Shown here: positions 44,881-54,796 of the stretch, piece by piece
How the letters are laid out: each line of letters begins with the position of its first letter
Numbering within the stretch: the stretch's first letter is position 1
Assembly (NCBI GenBank): GCA_016703425.1
Contig: JADJCA010000007.1
Coordinates: 558,001-622,000, forward strand
Source: Myxococcales bacterium
GTDB taxonomy: Bacteria; Myxococcota_A; Polyangia; Polyangiales; Polyangiaceae
Direction of reading: 5' to 3'
Length of the DNA stretch: 64,000 bases
Program-made: the position numbers and the translations under genes
Notes under the pieces: generated by a model
What the model was told of the DNA's origin: nothing
Seen by the model: only the letters and a program-made list of their open reading frames with translations
Databases searched by the model: none

Positions 44881-46254
44881 CTACCGACCGGCGCGCAACG
44901 CAGCCGGACTTGCCACGCCCGGCTCGGCCTTCGGGCGCAGGTACGCCGCCGGATCGGAGAGCGAGAGCCACTTGTGGTCGCGAACGCCGACGAAGAACAC
45001 GCGGTCCGTGCCTTGATGACGCGACGCACTGAAGGTCAAGGTCGTTCCGCCGAGGCCGGGGTCGTAGCCGCTCATGCGTTCGATGTTGTCGCGGAAGGCA
45101 CGCCGCGTGAGCACAGGCCCCGTGCGACGCAGCACTTCCGTAAAGACCTTCGCGTTGACGAACGAGAGGAGCGAGATCGTCTGATACGGGAGCGTTCGGT
45201 AGTTCGCGTCGCGAATCTCGTTGGGCACTTGAGGGTTCCGCTTGTCCATGAGCGACCGAAACTCGGCGACCACCGGGATCGTCAGGTCGTCCCAGTTGGG
45301 CACGCTATGGATTCCCAGAAGAGGCTTCTCGAGGTACGAAGCCGAAGGGTTCTTCTCGCGCGCCTTCTTCTCTTGGGCCACAAGCAGCCTCAGCCACGTG
45401 TCGTTGGCGATGGACGAGTTGGCGATGGGAACGTTGAGCCCCGCGTCGCGCATGTCGCGAACGAACGCGGCCGCCGGCTGATACAGCGTGAAGCTGATGA
45501 CGGCATCGACGTTGGCCCTCTTCAGCGTATCGACCTGCGTGGACGTCGACACCTCGACCTTCTGGTTCGCCGGGTGCGTGGTGGCGGCCACGAGCGTTAG
45601 GCCCTTCTCCTCCATGGCCGCCTGCACACCGGCGAGGCCCGCCTGCCCAAAGGCGTCGTCTTGATAGAAGATGCCGATGCGCTTGAAGTTCGCCTTCACG
45701 AGACCTTCGACGAGCGCGGCGCCTTCTTGTCGATAGGACGAGTGCACGTGGTACCAAACGTCTGAGCCGGGCGCTTCGCGGGTGAACGGCGCGCCGTTGG
45801 TCGTGCCAAAGCCGAACGCGCCGCTGGCCTTGTTCTCCTGGAGCACCTGCGTCGTCGCTTTGATCACGCTCGAGCCGTTTCCTCCGAAGATGCAGAACAC
45901 GCCGTCCTCTTTGAGGAGCTTCTTGACGTTCTCTGCGCCGGCCTCGGGGGCGTACGCGTCGTCCTTGGGGAGGAGCTCGATCTTTCGTCCGTGTACGCCG
46001 CCGGAGGCGTTCACTTCGAGGAAGTAGGCCATGGCGCCGCGGTACCCTTCCGTGGCCTGACCGGCGGCCGCACCGGTGTACGAGCCGGTCGTGCCGATGA
46101 CGACGGCGTCTTCGTAGACGCCCGGGGCGCCATCGATGGCAACACGCGCGCTGGTCGTCTCGACGGGCTCGGGCGACACGGAGCGCTTGCGCTTGCCGCA
46201 CCCGGTGATGACGAGGAGCGACATGACGGTAACGGTAGCGAGGCGAACGTTCAT
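44881..46254 (-). CDS. Branched-chain amino-acid-type ABC transporter substrate-binding lipoprotein
   Basis: A lipobox signal (LATVTVMSLLVITGC) is followed by the type I periplasmic-binding fold of the LivJ/LivK family: VVIGTTGSYTGAAAGQATEG, YRGAMAYFLEVNASGGVHGR, IELLPKDDAYAPEAG, VFCIFGGNGSSV, and RIGIFYQDDAFGQAGLAGV. These bind leucine-type amino acids, amides or other small solutes and feed an ABC importer. No permease or ATPase gene is in view, so the partner lies elsewhere or the protein acts as a sensor. ATG 46254 has GGAG upstream. An 8-bp inverted repeat (TCACCACG...CGTGGTGA, 46322-46379) lies in its upstream region. Confidence 0.92.
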   Translation of the reverse strand: MNVRLATVTVMSLLVITGCGKRKRSVSPEPVETTSARVAIDGAPGVYEDAVVIGTTGSYTGAAAGQATEGYRGAMAYFLEVNASGGVHGRKIELLPKDDAYAPEAGAENVKKLLKEDGVFCIFGGNGSSVIKATTQVLQENKASGAFGFGTTNGAPFTREAPGSDVWYHVHSSYRQEGAALVEGLVKANFKRIGIFYQDDAFGQAGLAGVQAAMEEKGLTLVAATTHPANQKVEVSTSTQVDTLKRANVDAVISFTLYQPAAAFVRDMRDAGLNVPIANSSIANDTWLRLLVAQEKKAREKNPSASYLEKPLLGIHSVPNWDDLTIPVVAEFRSLMDKRNPQVPNEIRDANYRTLPYQTISLLSFVNAKVFTEVLRRTGPVLTRRAFRDNIERMSGYDPGLGGTTLTFSASRHQGTDRVFFVGVRDHKWLSLSDPAAYLRPKAEPGVASPAALRAGR

Positions 46255-46472
46255 GATGGGGGCTCCAAACTCTGGCGCTCGACAAGCGGCGCGCGCTCCC
46301 TTTGGAACGAGTCACTCAGGCTCACCACGGGTAGAAACCGAGATTTAACATGCAGCCTACACGTGGTGACTGACTACGCCGCTCGACACGGCCCGAAGTC
46401 CTCGCCATGACACGCGTTCCGGAGCGGAGGCCTCCATCCCCCAGCCGGTGACCGCGGGTGTTAACTCGCGAC

Positions 46473-48338
46473 CTATTCGGGCCGCGTCAACATGCTGGGC
46501 CGAACGCTCGGCCGCGGCACCGACGCGGGCGCTTCGTCGCTCGCGCCGGGCAGGCGAATCTGGAACACGATGCCGCCCCCCTGCGGAACGTCGACGTCGA
46601 TCACCCCGCGGTGCCGCTCCACGATGGACCGCGCGAGCGAGAGCTCGAGGCCGAGGCTACCGAGGCGGCGGGCGCGATCGGGATACTTGAAGGCCTCGAA
46701 GATCTTCTCGCGTTCGCCGGGATGGAGACCGCGGCCTGCCGTCTCCACGCCGATGGTGACGCCGGGACCGAAGGTCGCGCGCACCGCGACCGTGCCCTTC
46801 TCGGTGAAGCGCGCCGCCGTGCCGATGACGCCCACAAGGGCTTGGACCATCCGATGCGCGTCGACGGCCACGATGGGCGACCCGGGCTGGATCTCGACCT
46901 GGATCGTCACCTCGGAGCCGAGCGCGAGGTCGCGCGCGTCGAGGACGGCGCTCATGATGACGTCATCGAGCTTGGTCGCATCGGGGGTGATCTCGAGCTG
47001 CCCCGCCTCGGCGCGGGCCGCGTCGAGGATGATCCCGATGAGGTAGAGGAGCTCGCGGCCGCGCTGCTCGATGATCTGGAGGCTCTGGCGCTGCTCCGCC
47101 GTGAGCGGACTCTGCTCGACGAGCGTCGCGAAGCCGAGGATTGAGTTGAGCGGAGACTTCAGGTCGTGGCTCATGGCCGCCAAGAAGAGAGCGCGCATGC
47201 GCTCCGTGCTCTCTTTGGCGGACGTGGCTTGCTCGTGGGCGGCGGCGAACTCGCGGAAGCGCAACCCAAGCTCGCCCACCGCGTAGAGGAGGCGGGAGAC
47301 GGAGGCGAAGCGAGGCTCGGCCAGGGGAACCTTGGCGCCCACGACGAGCCCGCCCGTGGCATCGATGGTCGCGCGGGCCATGGCCAGGTCCGTTGAGTAG
47401 AGCGCCCCCACGCGGAGGCCCAAGAGACCGGCGAAGAGCGCCGCCACGGCCACGACGATGGCGTAGGTGAAGCTGCGCGCGACGACGGGACGCTCCTGCA
47501 TCTCCACGAAGGCCTCACGATCGTCGAACGCCGCGCGCACCCGCTTTGCGCCACCGGCCGGGTCGTCGCCTGTTGCGATGCGAACGCCAAAGCCGGCGGC
47601 GGCCGAGATCGCTTGGTCGCTGCCGCTCCGCGAACCGGCAACCGAATCGAGCGCGACGTGAGCGACGGCGATGGCCGTTTGCCGCTCGCCCTCTTCGGCG
47701 GCTGCGTTGACATGCGCGTACGCGAGCAGCGATGCGGCGAGGGCGATGAAGGCCACGGGGGCGAGCGCCGCCAAGAGAAACCGTGTGCGAACGCGCGTCA
47801 GGCCGCGCGCCGCTGACTCCTCGAGTTCGAGCGCTTCGGCCGCCACGCGGGCCGGCGCGCGCTCGAAGATCTTGGCGAACATCGCGCGCAGGACGACGTA
47901 GAGCGGCAGCGCCGCCGAAGCGACGACGGCCCAATGGAAGAGGGCGAGCGGCGCGACGCTCGCGATACCGTGGGCCTCGGACCAGAAGGCGGGATGAAGG
48001 GTCGCCGCCGCTTCGACGCTCGCCAGCGCCATGAGAATGCCGACGAGCGTCGCCGGCATGGCGTCAAGCGCGGCCAAGTCTGTCGCCAAGGGCTCGCCGC
48101 CCTCGGCGGACATCGCCAAGAGGACTCGCCGAGCGGGCCTCAAGAGCACATAGGTGGCAAAGGCCTGGAGGAGGGCCACAACCACGGCGCTACGAAGGAG
48201 CGTGACGGCAGCGGGCCCGAGATCAGCGCTCTCGAGGAGCAGCGCTCGCGGCGCGACGGCGAGCGTGAGGCCCGACGCCGTGAGCGGCAGCGCCGCCTGA
48301 ATCGTGGCGACGCGACCAAAGAGCGCGCGCCCCGTCAT
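46473..48338 (-). CDS. Membrane histidine kinase with degraded ATPase site
   Basis: A long N-terminal half carries about five to seven hydrophobic segments and an external loop. The phospho-acceptor box is intact (AAMSHDLKSPLNSILGF, His391). The catalytic domain is not: the N-box (QALVGVIGTAARFT) has Thr507 where Asn is required to bind Mg-ATP, and the G1 box reads VETAGRGL with no Asp. The protein is probably a pseudokinase that accepts phosphate from, or modulates, its neighbour. ATG 48338 overlaps the upstream kinase stop by 4 bp (ATGA). No response regulator is adjacent. Confidence 0.9.
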   Translation of the reverse strand: MTGRALFGRVATIQAALPLTASGLTLAVAPRALLLESADLGPAAVTLLRSAVVVALLQAFATYVLLRPARRVLLAMSAEGGEPLATDLAALDAMPATLVGILMALASVEAAATLHPAFWSEAHGIASVAPLALFHWAVVASAALPLYVVLRAMFAKIFERAPARVAAEALELEESAARGLTRVRTRFLLAALAPVAFIALAASLLAYAHVNAAAEEGERQTAIAVAHVALDSVAGSRSGSDQAISAAAGFGVRIATGDDPAGGAKRVRAAFDDREAFVEMQERPVVARSFTYAIVVAVAALFAGLLGLRVGALYSTDLAMARATIDATGGLVVGAKVPLAEPRFASVSRLLYAVGELGLRFREFAAAHEQATSAKESTERMRALFLAAMSHDLKSPLNSILGFATLVEQSPLTAEQRQSLQIIEQRGRELLYLIGIILDAARAEAGQLEITPDATKLDDVIMSAVLDARDLALGSEVTIQVEIQPGSPIVAVDAHRMVQALVGVIGTAARFTEKGTVAVRATFGPGVTIGVETAGRGLHPGEREKIFEAFKYPDRARRLGSLGLELSLARSIVERHRGVIDVDVPQGGGIVFQIRLPGASDEAPASVPRPSVRPSMLTRPE

Positions 48339-49843
48339 GCGGCGCTCCTCGGCGACGCCATGAGCGCCTTGCGAATGGAGCTCTTGACGGGGATGCGCAC
48401 CTCGAAGGTCGACCCACGCCCCAGCTCGCTCTCGACGCGAATGGTCCCGCCGTGCATCTCCACAAGGCGGCGCGCGATCGCGAGCCCGAGGCCGGAGCCA
48501 CGTCGCTTCTTCTGCTCGTCCTCCGGTTGACGAAAGTCTTCGAAGATGACCTGCCGATCGGCCGCCGAGATGCCCGGGCCTGTATCCGCGATGGCGAGCT
48601 TCGCAAAACCACCAAAGCGCTCGACGGTGATGGACACCTCTCCCTGGTGAGTGAACTTGACGGCGTTGGCGACCAGGTTCGTCAGGACCTGGCGTACGCG
48701 CCTCGCGTCGGCCTCAATGACGAGCGACGGCTCACCTCGTTGCACGAGACGCACGGGTCTTCCGAGGGTCAGAGGGCCGGCCTCGCGGAGCACTTCGGCG
48801 ACCAAGGGAGCGAGATCGAGCGGCTTGGCGGACAACTTGAGCTGCCCCCCTTCGAGGGCCGAGAGCTCGAGGATGTCGGCGATGAGCTCCGCCAAGTGCG
48901 CCCCCGAAGCGCGGACTTGCTCGAGCTCTTCGCGCGCCGCCGCGGTGAGCGGTCCGTCCACCTCCTGCATCAGCAAATCCGTGAAGCCCAGGATCGCGTT
49001 GAGCGGACTGCGGAGCTCGTGGCTCACGGCCGCGAGAAACGCGGCCCGGTCGCGATCGGCGCTCTCGGCGCGCGTGAGGTTGTCGCGATGCACGAGCTCG
49101 GCCTGCACGAAGCGGCCCACGAGCTGATTGAAGGCGACGGTCAGCGCCCCAATTTCGTCGAGGGCCCGCACCGGCGCTTGCTCGCCGGAAGGCTCGGCGC
49201 GCACCTTCGACATGGCGTGAACGCGCGACGCCAGGAGCTCCACGTCGACGTCGGCGTCGCGCCCCAAGAGGTACGCGAAGACAGCGGCAGCACCCACAAG
49301 GAGCGTGGTGAACGCCGCCAGCGACGCGAGCAGCGCCGGCTCGCCACCCGCCGTTGGCGGAGCGCGAACGAAGGCGATGACGACGTGTGGTGAGCCGACG
49401 CCCAGCCAATGAGCCGCGAAGCGCGTTCGACCCACGGCGGTGTCGGCCTCCCCTTCCCCCACGTCGGTCATGCGAGCGAGCGCGGCGCGCTCCGGCGGGC
49501 CGAGGCTGGCGTCGACGATGAGCTCTCCGCGGCCGTCGACGACGACGAATAGCGCGCCCGTGTTCCGCGCGGCGAGCTGCAAGGCGTCGAGACGAAGCCC
49601 GTCGGGCAACGCGCGCAAGCGGGCCGCCGCCGTGGCGGAGAGGATCTGCGCGCGCTCCGCCGCGCGCTCATCGCTCTCGCGCCGCAGCTGCCGAACCGCG
49701 GCGAAGGCCACGAGACCTGCGGCGAGGATCCCGACGAGGATGACGACGGCGGGCGCGAGCGGCAAGAGCTGCCACGTACGCCGGTAACGCACCTGGGCGA
49801 TGGTCGATCGCTCCGAGAAGGGCCCGTCCGCGCCGGTCGACAC
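48335..49843 (-). CDS. Membrane histidine kinase
   Basis: Two transmembrane helices (about 31-52 and 171-193) flank a periplasmic sensor domain of about 115 residues; a HAMP-like region (DEIGALTVAFNQLVGRF) leads into the kinase. His275 in AAVSHELRSPLNAILGF is the phosphorylation site. The ATPase domain is complete: QVLTNLVANAVKFT, IADTGPGIS and GSGLGLAIARRLVEMHGG. GTG 49843 starts the frame, with no strong ribosome-binding site. It is co-transcribed with the degraded kinase downstream, and no receiver gene is nearby, so its partner protein is encoded elsewhere. The stimulus is unknown. Confidence 0.95.
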   Translation of the reverse strand: MSTGADGPFSERSTIAQVRYRRTWQLLPLAPAVVILVGILAAGLVAFAAVRQLRRESDERAAERAQILSATAAARLRALPDGLRLDALQLAARNTGALFVVVDGRGELIVDASLGPPERAALARMTDVGEGEADTAVGRTRFAAHWLGVGSPHVVIAFVRAPPTAGGEPALLASLAAFTTLLVGAAAVFAYLLGRDADVDVELLASRVHAMSKVRAEPSGEQAPVRALDEIGALTVAFNQLVGRFVQAELVHRDNLTRAESADRDRAAFLAAVSHELRSPLNAILGFTDLLMQEVDGPLTAAAREELEQVRASGAHLAELIADILELSALEGGQLKLSAKPLDLAPLVAEVLREAGPLTLGRPVRLVQRGEPSLVIEADARRVRQVLTNLVANAVKFTHQGEVSITVERFGGFAKLAIADTGPGISAADRQVIFEDFRQPEDEQKKRRGSGLGLAIARRLVEMHGGTIRVESELGRGSTFEVRIPVKSSIRKALMASPRSAA

Positions 49844-50050
49844 GTCGGGATCTTACGGGAGGTGGGGGGCCGAGTCCTGTTGAGAGCGCCGCGCCGTTCT
49901 CCATGCAGCGGAATTCTTCAATGGCGCGCGCCGCGTCACCTCGCGGAGCGCGAAAACTCGCAGCAATGACACGGTGCGTAGGCGTTTCTCGCTTTCCGTG
50001 CGGCGGCGGCCGTGCTCCATTCGAAAAAAGCGAAACGGCGGCAGCGAGCG

Positions 50051-50362
50051 ATGACGAGCATGCGGGGGTGGTTGAAGAAGGCGATGGAGAGCGCGGCTCC
50101 GAGCGCGCTCTCGCGTTCGCGGCGCGGCTCCGCTCCGGCGGGCGTGCCAGAAGCGCATGTCACGCTCGTCGTCTACGGCTGGAACAACGCGGAGCCGGGC
50201 ACGCTCGCGTGGGTCTTTCCGAGTCTGACGGCCGCGATGCTCGCGGTGCGCGTGATGAAAAACGCTGTCCGCTGGGCCATCGTCTCCGGAAAGCGCGCGG
50301 ACGCGAACGTCGATGTGGAGCTAGCGCGGGCGAGCGGCCTCGTGCTGGCGGAAGCGGCGTAG
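50051..50362 (+). CDS. Small protein of unknown function (103 aa)
   Basis: ATG 50051 (MTSMRGWLKKAMESAAP) begins a protein with a basic N-terminus, then the ordered segment AHVTLVVYGWNNAEPG and a hydrophobic helix TAAMLAVRVMKNAVRWAIVSG. Third-position G/C preference is normal for this DNA, and a start further up at 50012 adds only an Arg/Lys-rich stretch. It is divergent from the histidine kinase and convergent with the secreted-protein gene. No known family. Confidence 0.6.
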   Translation: MTSMRGWLKKAMESAAPSALSRSRRGSAPAGVPEAHVTLVVYGWNNAEPGTLAWVFPSLTAAMLAVRVMKNAVRWAIVSGKRADANVDVELARASGLVLAEAA

Positions 50363-50374
50363 CGAACGGCCGAG

Positions 50375-51229
50375 CTACTCCGTGCAGAGGCACTCAAGAA
50401 AGGGCGCGCACGCGTCCTTCGTCTGGGCCGCGCGAGTCCCGCATGAGCTGAGGCGCGCATGCGGCGAAAACGTGCACGCGGCGCCCCAATGGCTCGCGAG
50501 GACGCTCCCCTGCAGGCAACGTTGCCCCCGCGCGCCGCAGCTCTCCTCGCACGTCTGACCCGAAGTCTCCCAGAGGCGATCGGCGTTCGTAGTGCCTTGA
50601 ATCACCGTGGCCACCTGGGGCAACGGATGGCGGTCGTCGATGCGCGTCCCAGCGTTCCGCTTCTCGCGGGAGAAGTCGGAACGCGCCCAGACGCTGTCGC
50701 AACGGCGGTAGAAGGTCACCGAGAGCGACGCTCGATCGACCGTCTTGCGCGTCTCCTTGCCGCGGTACTCGAGCGCAACCTCGTCGCCGTCCAAGGTGCC
50801 CGACATCTTGAGACCGCCGGTGTCGCAATCGATGCTTACGACGCCCGGGTTCTGGCCCCAAAGGCGGCAGGTTGAGACGTAGCGGCGCGGCCCCAGGCTC
50901 GCGGTGGGGACGAAGTCATGCGTGAGGGCAAAGGTTGCGTTGACGGCGCCCATTGGAAGATTTGGGTGAGCGTTTGCGCCGGAGGCCGGAGGAACCAGCG
51001 TGCACGCGGGCGCCGGGCCTGCCGTGGGCTCGGGGCCGTAGGCCTTCGGGCCCGGCGGCGTCCCTGCCGTAAAGACTCCCATGGGAAAGCCTGACCCTGG
51101 CCCACCAGAACCGGCCCTTCGCGCGCCGAGCTCCGCGGCGGCCTCCTCTTGTTCCGTCGAATCAGCTCCCGCGCAACCAAGGGAAACGCACGCGAGCAGG
51201 GGAACGATCCGATAGACGAGGCTGCGCAT
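50375..51229 (-). CDS. Cys-rich lipoprotein
   Basis: A lipobox signal (MRSLVYRIVPLLACVSLGC) and a Gly/Pro/Ala linker precede a beta-rich core (ATFALTHDFVPTASLG, MSGTLDGDEVALEYRG, SLSVTFYRRCDSVWARSDF). The last 70 residues hold eight Cys (QTCEESCGARGQRCLQGS, ACTFSPHARLSSCG, DACAPFLECLC), a disulfide-bonded tail. The start ATG 51229 has no clear ribosome-binding site; the open frame upstream adds only a basic stretch. The family is unknown. Convergent with the small gene at 50051. Confidence 0.75.
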   Translation of the reverse strand: MRSLVYRIVPLLACVSLGCAGADSTEQEEAAAELGARRAGSGGPGSGFPMGVFTAGTPPGPKAYGPEPTAGPAPACTLVPPASGANAHPNLPMGAVNATFALTHDFVPTASLGPRRYVSTCRLWGQNPGVVSIDCDTGGLKMSGTLDGDEVALEYRGKETRKTVDRASLSVTFYRRCDSVWARSDFSREKRNAGTRIDDRHPLPQVATVIQGTTNADRLWETSGQTCEESCGARGQRCLQGSVLASHWGAACTFSPHARLSSCGTRAAQTKDACAPFLECLCTE

Positions 51230-51305
51230 GCCCCGACTACGACGGCGCGGCGCGAAGCTTCCCCGCACACTGACCACACGTCGACATAGACGTCCTAAAC
51301 GCCAA

Positions 51306-51340
51306 CGGCCTGGCCCGTGGCATTCGCCCGAGCCAGGCCG
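51306..51340. terminator. 9-bp hairpin downstream of the thiolase gene
   Basis: CGGCCTGGC (51306-51314) and GCCAGGCCG (51332-51340) form a perfect G/C stem with a 17-base loop, starting 19 bases past the thiolase stop at 51359. No T-run is present on the minus strand, so it is a weak intrinsic terminator at most. Confidence 0.35.
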
Positions 51341-51358
51341 CCGCCACGCACACGCCGC

Positions 51359-52552
51359 TTACATCTTTTCGATGAGCACGGCGAGACCTTGCCCGCCGCC
51401 GATGCAGGCGCTGCCCACGGCGTATTTGCCGCCGCGACGCGCGAGCTCGTAGACGAGGTGCGTGGTGATGCGAGCGCCGCTGGCGCCGAGCGGGTGACCG
51501 AGGGCGATGGCGCCGCCGTTCACGTTGGTCTTGGCCCGGTCGAGGCCCAGCTCCTTCTCGACGGCGAGGTATTGCGGCGCGAAGGCCTCGTTGACCTCCA
51601 CGAGATCCATGTCCGACAGCTTGAGATCGGCGCGCTTGAGGGCGTTTTGATCGCCGGCGCGGGGCCAATGCCCATGAGGTTGGGCTCGACGGCCGCGACG
51701 CCCCATTGAACGATGCGCGCGAGGGGCTTTAGCCCGTTGGCCTTTGCAAAGTCTTCCGTCGCGAGGACGAGCATCGCGGCGCCGTCGCAGATGCCCGACG
51801 CGTTGCCGGCCGTCACGACGCCGTCCTTCTTGAAGACCGGCGAGAGCTTCGCGAGCGTCTCCATGGTGGTCTGCGGGCGAGGGTGCTCATCGGTGGCGAA
51901 GTTGACGGTGCCCCTTCTTGCTCAGGAGTTCGATGCCGGCGATCTCGTTCTTGAAGTGGCCCGCTTCGTTGGCCGCCGCCCAACGCTTCTGAGTCGCCAT
52001 CGCGTACTCGTCACACTGCTCACGCGTGATGCCGTATTTCGTCGCGAGGTTCTCGGCCGTCACGGCCATGGGCGTCTGGCAGTAGCTGTCGGTGAGGGCG
52101 CTCCAGAGCGAGTCCTCCATCTGCGGCGCCTTGCCAAAGGCAAAGCCCTCGCGACCGCCGCGAACCACGTGCGGAGCTTGCGTCATGTTCTCGGTGCCGC
52201 CCACGAGGACGACGTCGGTCTCACCGAGCAGAAGTTGCTCGGCGCCGTTGATGATCGCCTGGAAGCCAGAGCCGCAGAGGCGGTTCACGGTGAGCGCAGG
52301 CGTCGTGATGGGGAGGCCGGCCTTGAGCCCCACGTGTCGCGCGCAGTAGATGGCGTCGGCGCTCGTCTGCATGACGTTGCCGACGATGACGTGACCGACT
52401 TTGTCGGCGGCGACGCCGGATTGCGCGAGCGCAGCCTTGGCCGCGTGGACCGCGAGGTCCGTCGCGCTCATGCCCTTCAAGGCTCCGAGCATGGTGCCGA
52501 AGGCGGTGCGCTTGGCGCCGAGGACAACGAGGGACTTCGATACTTTCGCCAT
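51359..52552 (-). CDS. Acetyl-CoA acetyltransferase (thiolase), two frameshifts as read
   Basis: Thiolase condenses or cleaves acyl-CoA with acetyl-CoA. All catalytic features are present in order: Cys93 in VNRLCGSGFQAI, VEVNEAFAPQYLAVEKELG, GHPLGASGARITTH and Cys in SACIGGGQG. Three overlapping frames carry them. After ELLSKKG one surplus G in the run at 51911-51914 shifts the frame (continuing TVNFATDEHPRPQTTMETLA). After GPAPAIK one A is missing from the run at 51645-51648, which restores the first frame (ALKRADLKLSDMDLV). Corrected, the product is about 397 residues, normal for the family. AGGAGA precedes the ATG by seven bases. Confidence 0.93.
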
Positions 52553-52845
52553 GAGACTCTCCTACGAGGGCCGCGGGAAGCACGAAAACGGCGTGCGCGG
52601 CGGCCGAGGCGGGGAATGTGGCGTCTTCTTCGCGGCGCGTAAAGGGGGGGCGGGGCGGCGCCCGCCGGTGGCGGCAGAAAATTGGGCGAGGGCGCGATGG
52701 AAGGCGGAGCGCGCAGCGGCGCCCCCGCGCCAAAGGCTTCTGCATCGACTGCATCCGCGCGCAATGCCTGCAGGGGCGCGGGGGCGAGACGCCGCAGTTT
52801 CGTAGAAGTACGTGTCTTGGCGAGAGACTTGCTCGGCGCTCGCCC

Positions 52846-53262
52846 ATGGACCTCCACGTGCGCCGCTACATGACCACGAGCCCCACCACGGTGAGCCCCG
52901 AGACGACGGTCGTCGAGGCCCATCGCATCATGCGCCGCGAGTGCATTCGGCACCTCCCCGTCGTCGATGGCTTGCACCACCTCGTGGGCCTCGTCTCCCT
53001 ACGCGATCTCGACTTCGCCGAGACCTTTCGCCCCTTCGACGGCGACGTCGTTCGCGTCGGCGACGCGATGTTCGCCAAGGAGCTCTACACGGTCGAACCA
53101 GGGACCGACATGCTCGAGGTGGCGCGTCACCTGCTGGACACCAAATTCGGCTGCGCCGTCGTGATGGAAGCGGGGCGAGTCGTGGGGATGTTCACGGTCA
53201 TCGACGCCTTGAGGGCCCTCATCGACACGGTGGCCGCGACGCGCCGGCTCGGCCCCGTTTGA
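52846..53262 (+). CDS. Two-CBS-domain protein
   Basis: A 138-residue protein made of two CBS repeats: MTTSPTTVSPETTVVEAHRI with IRHLPVVDGLHHLVGLVSLRDL, then MFAKELYTVEPGTDMLEVAR with FGCAVVMEAGRVVGMFTVID. CBS pairs bind adenosine nucleotides and regulate other proteins. I start at ATG 52846, since the frame further upstream contains only Arg/Ala/Gly-rich sequence unlike any CBS protein. Divergent from thiolase by 293 bp of gene-free G/C-rich DNA. Single-gene unit; its target is unknown. Confidence 0.93.
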   Translation: MDLHVRRYMTTSPTTVSPETTVVEAHRIMRRECIRHLPVVDGLHHLVGLVSLRDLDFAETFRPFDGDVVRVGDAMFAKELYTVEPGTDMLEVARHLLDTKFGCAVVMEAGRVVGMFTVIDALRALIDTVAATRRLGPV

Positions 53263-53330
53263 GGCCCGAAAGGGGCACGTTCCGCCCCCGTCTCGTGCAC
53301 CCGCCCGAGAGGCGTGGTAGCCCCACGGCC

Positions 53331-54762
53331 ATGAACCTCCGATCGTCGCTAGCGGGCGCCGCCTTGGTTTGGCTCGCGGCTTGTTCGAGCGCGTCGTCCT
53401 CCAACGCGCCGCCGCCGGCAGCCGCCGTCGACGCGGGCCCCAAAGCCCCCCGTTTGGGGCGTCACGACGTTCGAAGACATCAACCCCGATCCGAACATCG
53501 TCGAAGTGGCGCTCGAGGCTGCGCCCACGACCATCAGCTACCAGGACGGCAAGACGACGAACATCGTCGCCTACAACGGTTCGGTGCCCGGCCCGCTCCT
53601 CGAAGCCAACGTCGGTGACGAGATCGTCGTCCACTTCACCAACAGCTCGTCGAAGCCCACGACGATTCACTGGCACGGCCTGCGAATCTCCGACCAGATG
53701 GACGGGTCGCCTCGGATCCAGAAGCCCGTCGCGCCGGGCGCGACCTTCACGTACCGCTTCAAGGCGCCCGACGCGGGCTCCTTCTGGTACCACCCGCACG
53801 TTCACGCCAACGAGCAGATCGAGTCGGGCCTCTACGCGCCCATCGTCATCCGCGGCAAAAACGAGCCGACCTACGATCAAGAGCGCTACTTGCTCTTGGA
53901 CGACGTGCTCCTCGACACGAAGGGCCAGCTCGCCGTCGAGCCCTTCCGTTCTGGCCCTAACGCCATGCACGGTCGCTACGGCAATGTGCTCCTCACCAAC
54001 GGCCACGAAGGCAAGAGCTACCGCGGCGAGGCGAAACAAGGGCAAGTGGAGCGCTGGCGCCTCGTCAACACGGCCAACGCGCGCACCATGGTGCTCGGCA
54101 TCAAGGGAGCGACGTTCCGGGTGATCGGCACCGACGGCGGTCTCTTGGCGCAGCCCTACACGGTGACGGACAAGCTGGAGCTGCCCGTGGGCGCGCGCTT
54201 CGACTTCGAGGTGACCTACGACCAGGCCGGCATCGCCGAGCTCACCAACTACATCCCGACGCAGAACGCGAAGGGAGACATCGTCGACGATCCGGTGCCG
54301 GCCTTCCAGGTCGACGTCGCCCCCGGCGGCGCGCCGCGCAGCGTCGATTATCCGGCCATCGAACCGCTGCCAGCGCGCGCGCCGGATCAGACGGTGAGCG
54401 TCGAAATCAACGCGGTGCAGACGCCCTCCGGTCAAATCGAGTGGCAGCTCAACGGCCAGGCCATGACCGGCAACATGAGCGACACCGAACCGCACGCTGC
54501 GCTCTTCACGTTCAAGCGCGGCGCCACGGTGCGCATCAAGCTCACCAACAAGATCGGCCCCGAACATCCGTTCCACCTGCACGGACAGTTCTTCACGATC
54601 CGCGACCCGAAGAAGCCGGGCCTTAAGGACGTGGTGCTCGTGCCCGGCGTGAGCACCGTCGAGGTCGACGCTTACTTCGACAACCCGGGCCGCTGGATGG
54701 CGCACTGCCACAACCTCGAGCACGCCGAGCTCGGCATGATGAGCGAGATCGTCGTCGAGTAG
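53331..54762 (+). CDS. Multicopper oxidase lipoprotein, frameshifted as read
   Basis: All copper motifs are present: HWHGLRISDQ, WYHPHVHANEQ, HPFHLHGQFFTI and HCHNLEHAELGMMS with the type-1 Cys, His and Met. The oxidase couples four one-electron oxidations of metal ions or phenols to reduction of oxygen to water. A lipobox signal (MNLRSSLAGAALVWLAAC) at 53331 lies in a frame that breaks in a run of six C at 53446-53451; with one C removed the sequence continues VWGVTTFEDINPDPNIVEVA directly into the oxidase. The complete protein is then about 477 residues. It is envelope-anchored by the lipid. Convergent with the next lipoprotein gene. Confidence 0.94.
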
Positions 54763-54796
54763 CGCAAGCGCGGCGGGGCCTCGGCTACAGACGCGG

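Noticed and set aside
52553..52845. Upstream extension of the CBS protein frame through 52618
   Set aside because: It adds only Arg/Ala/Gly-rich sequence with two stray Cys pairs; the CBS fold begins right after ATG 52846.
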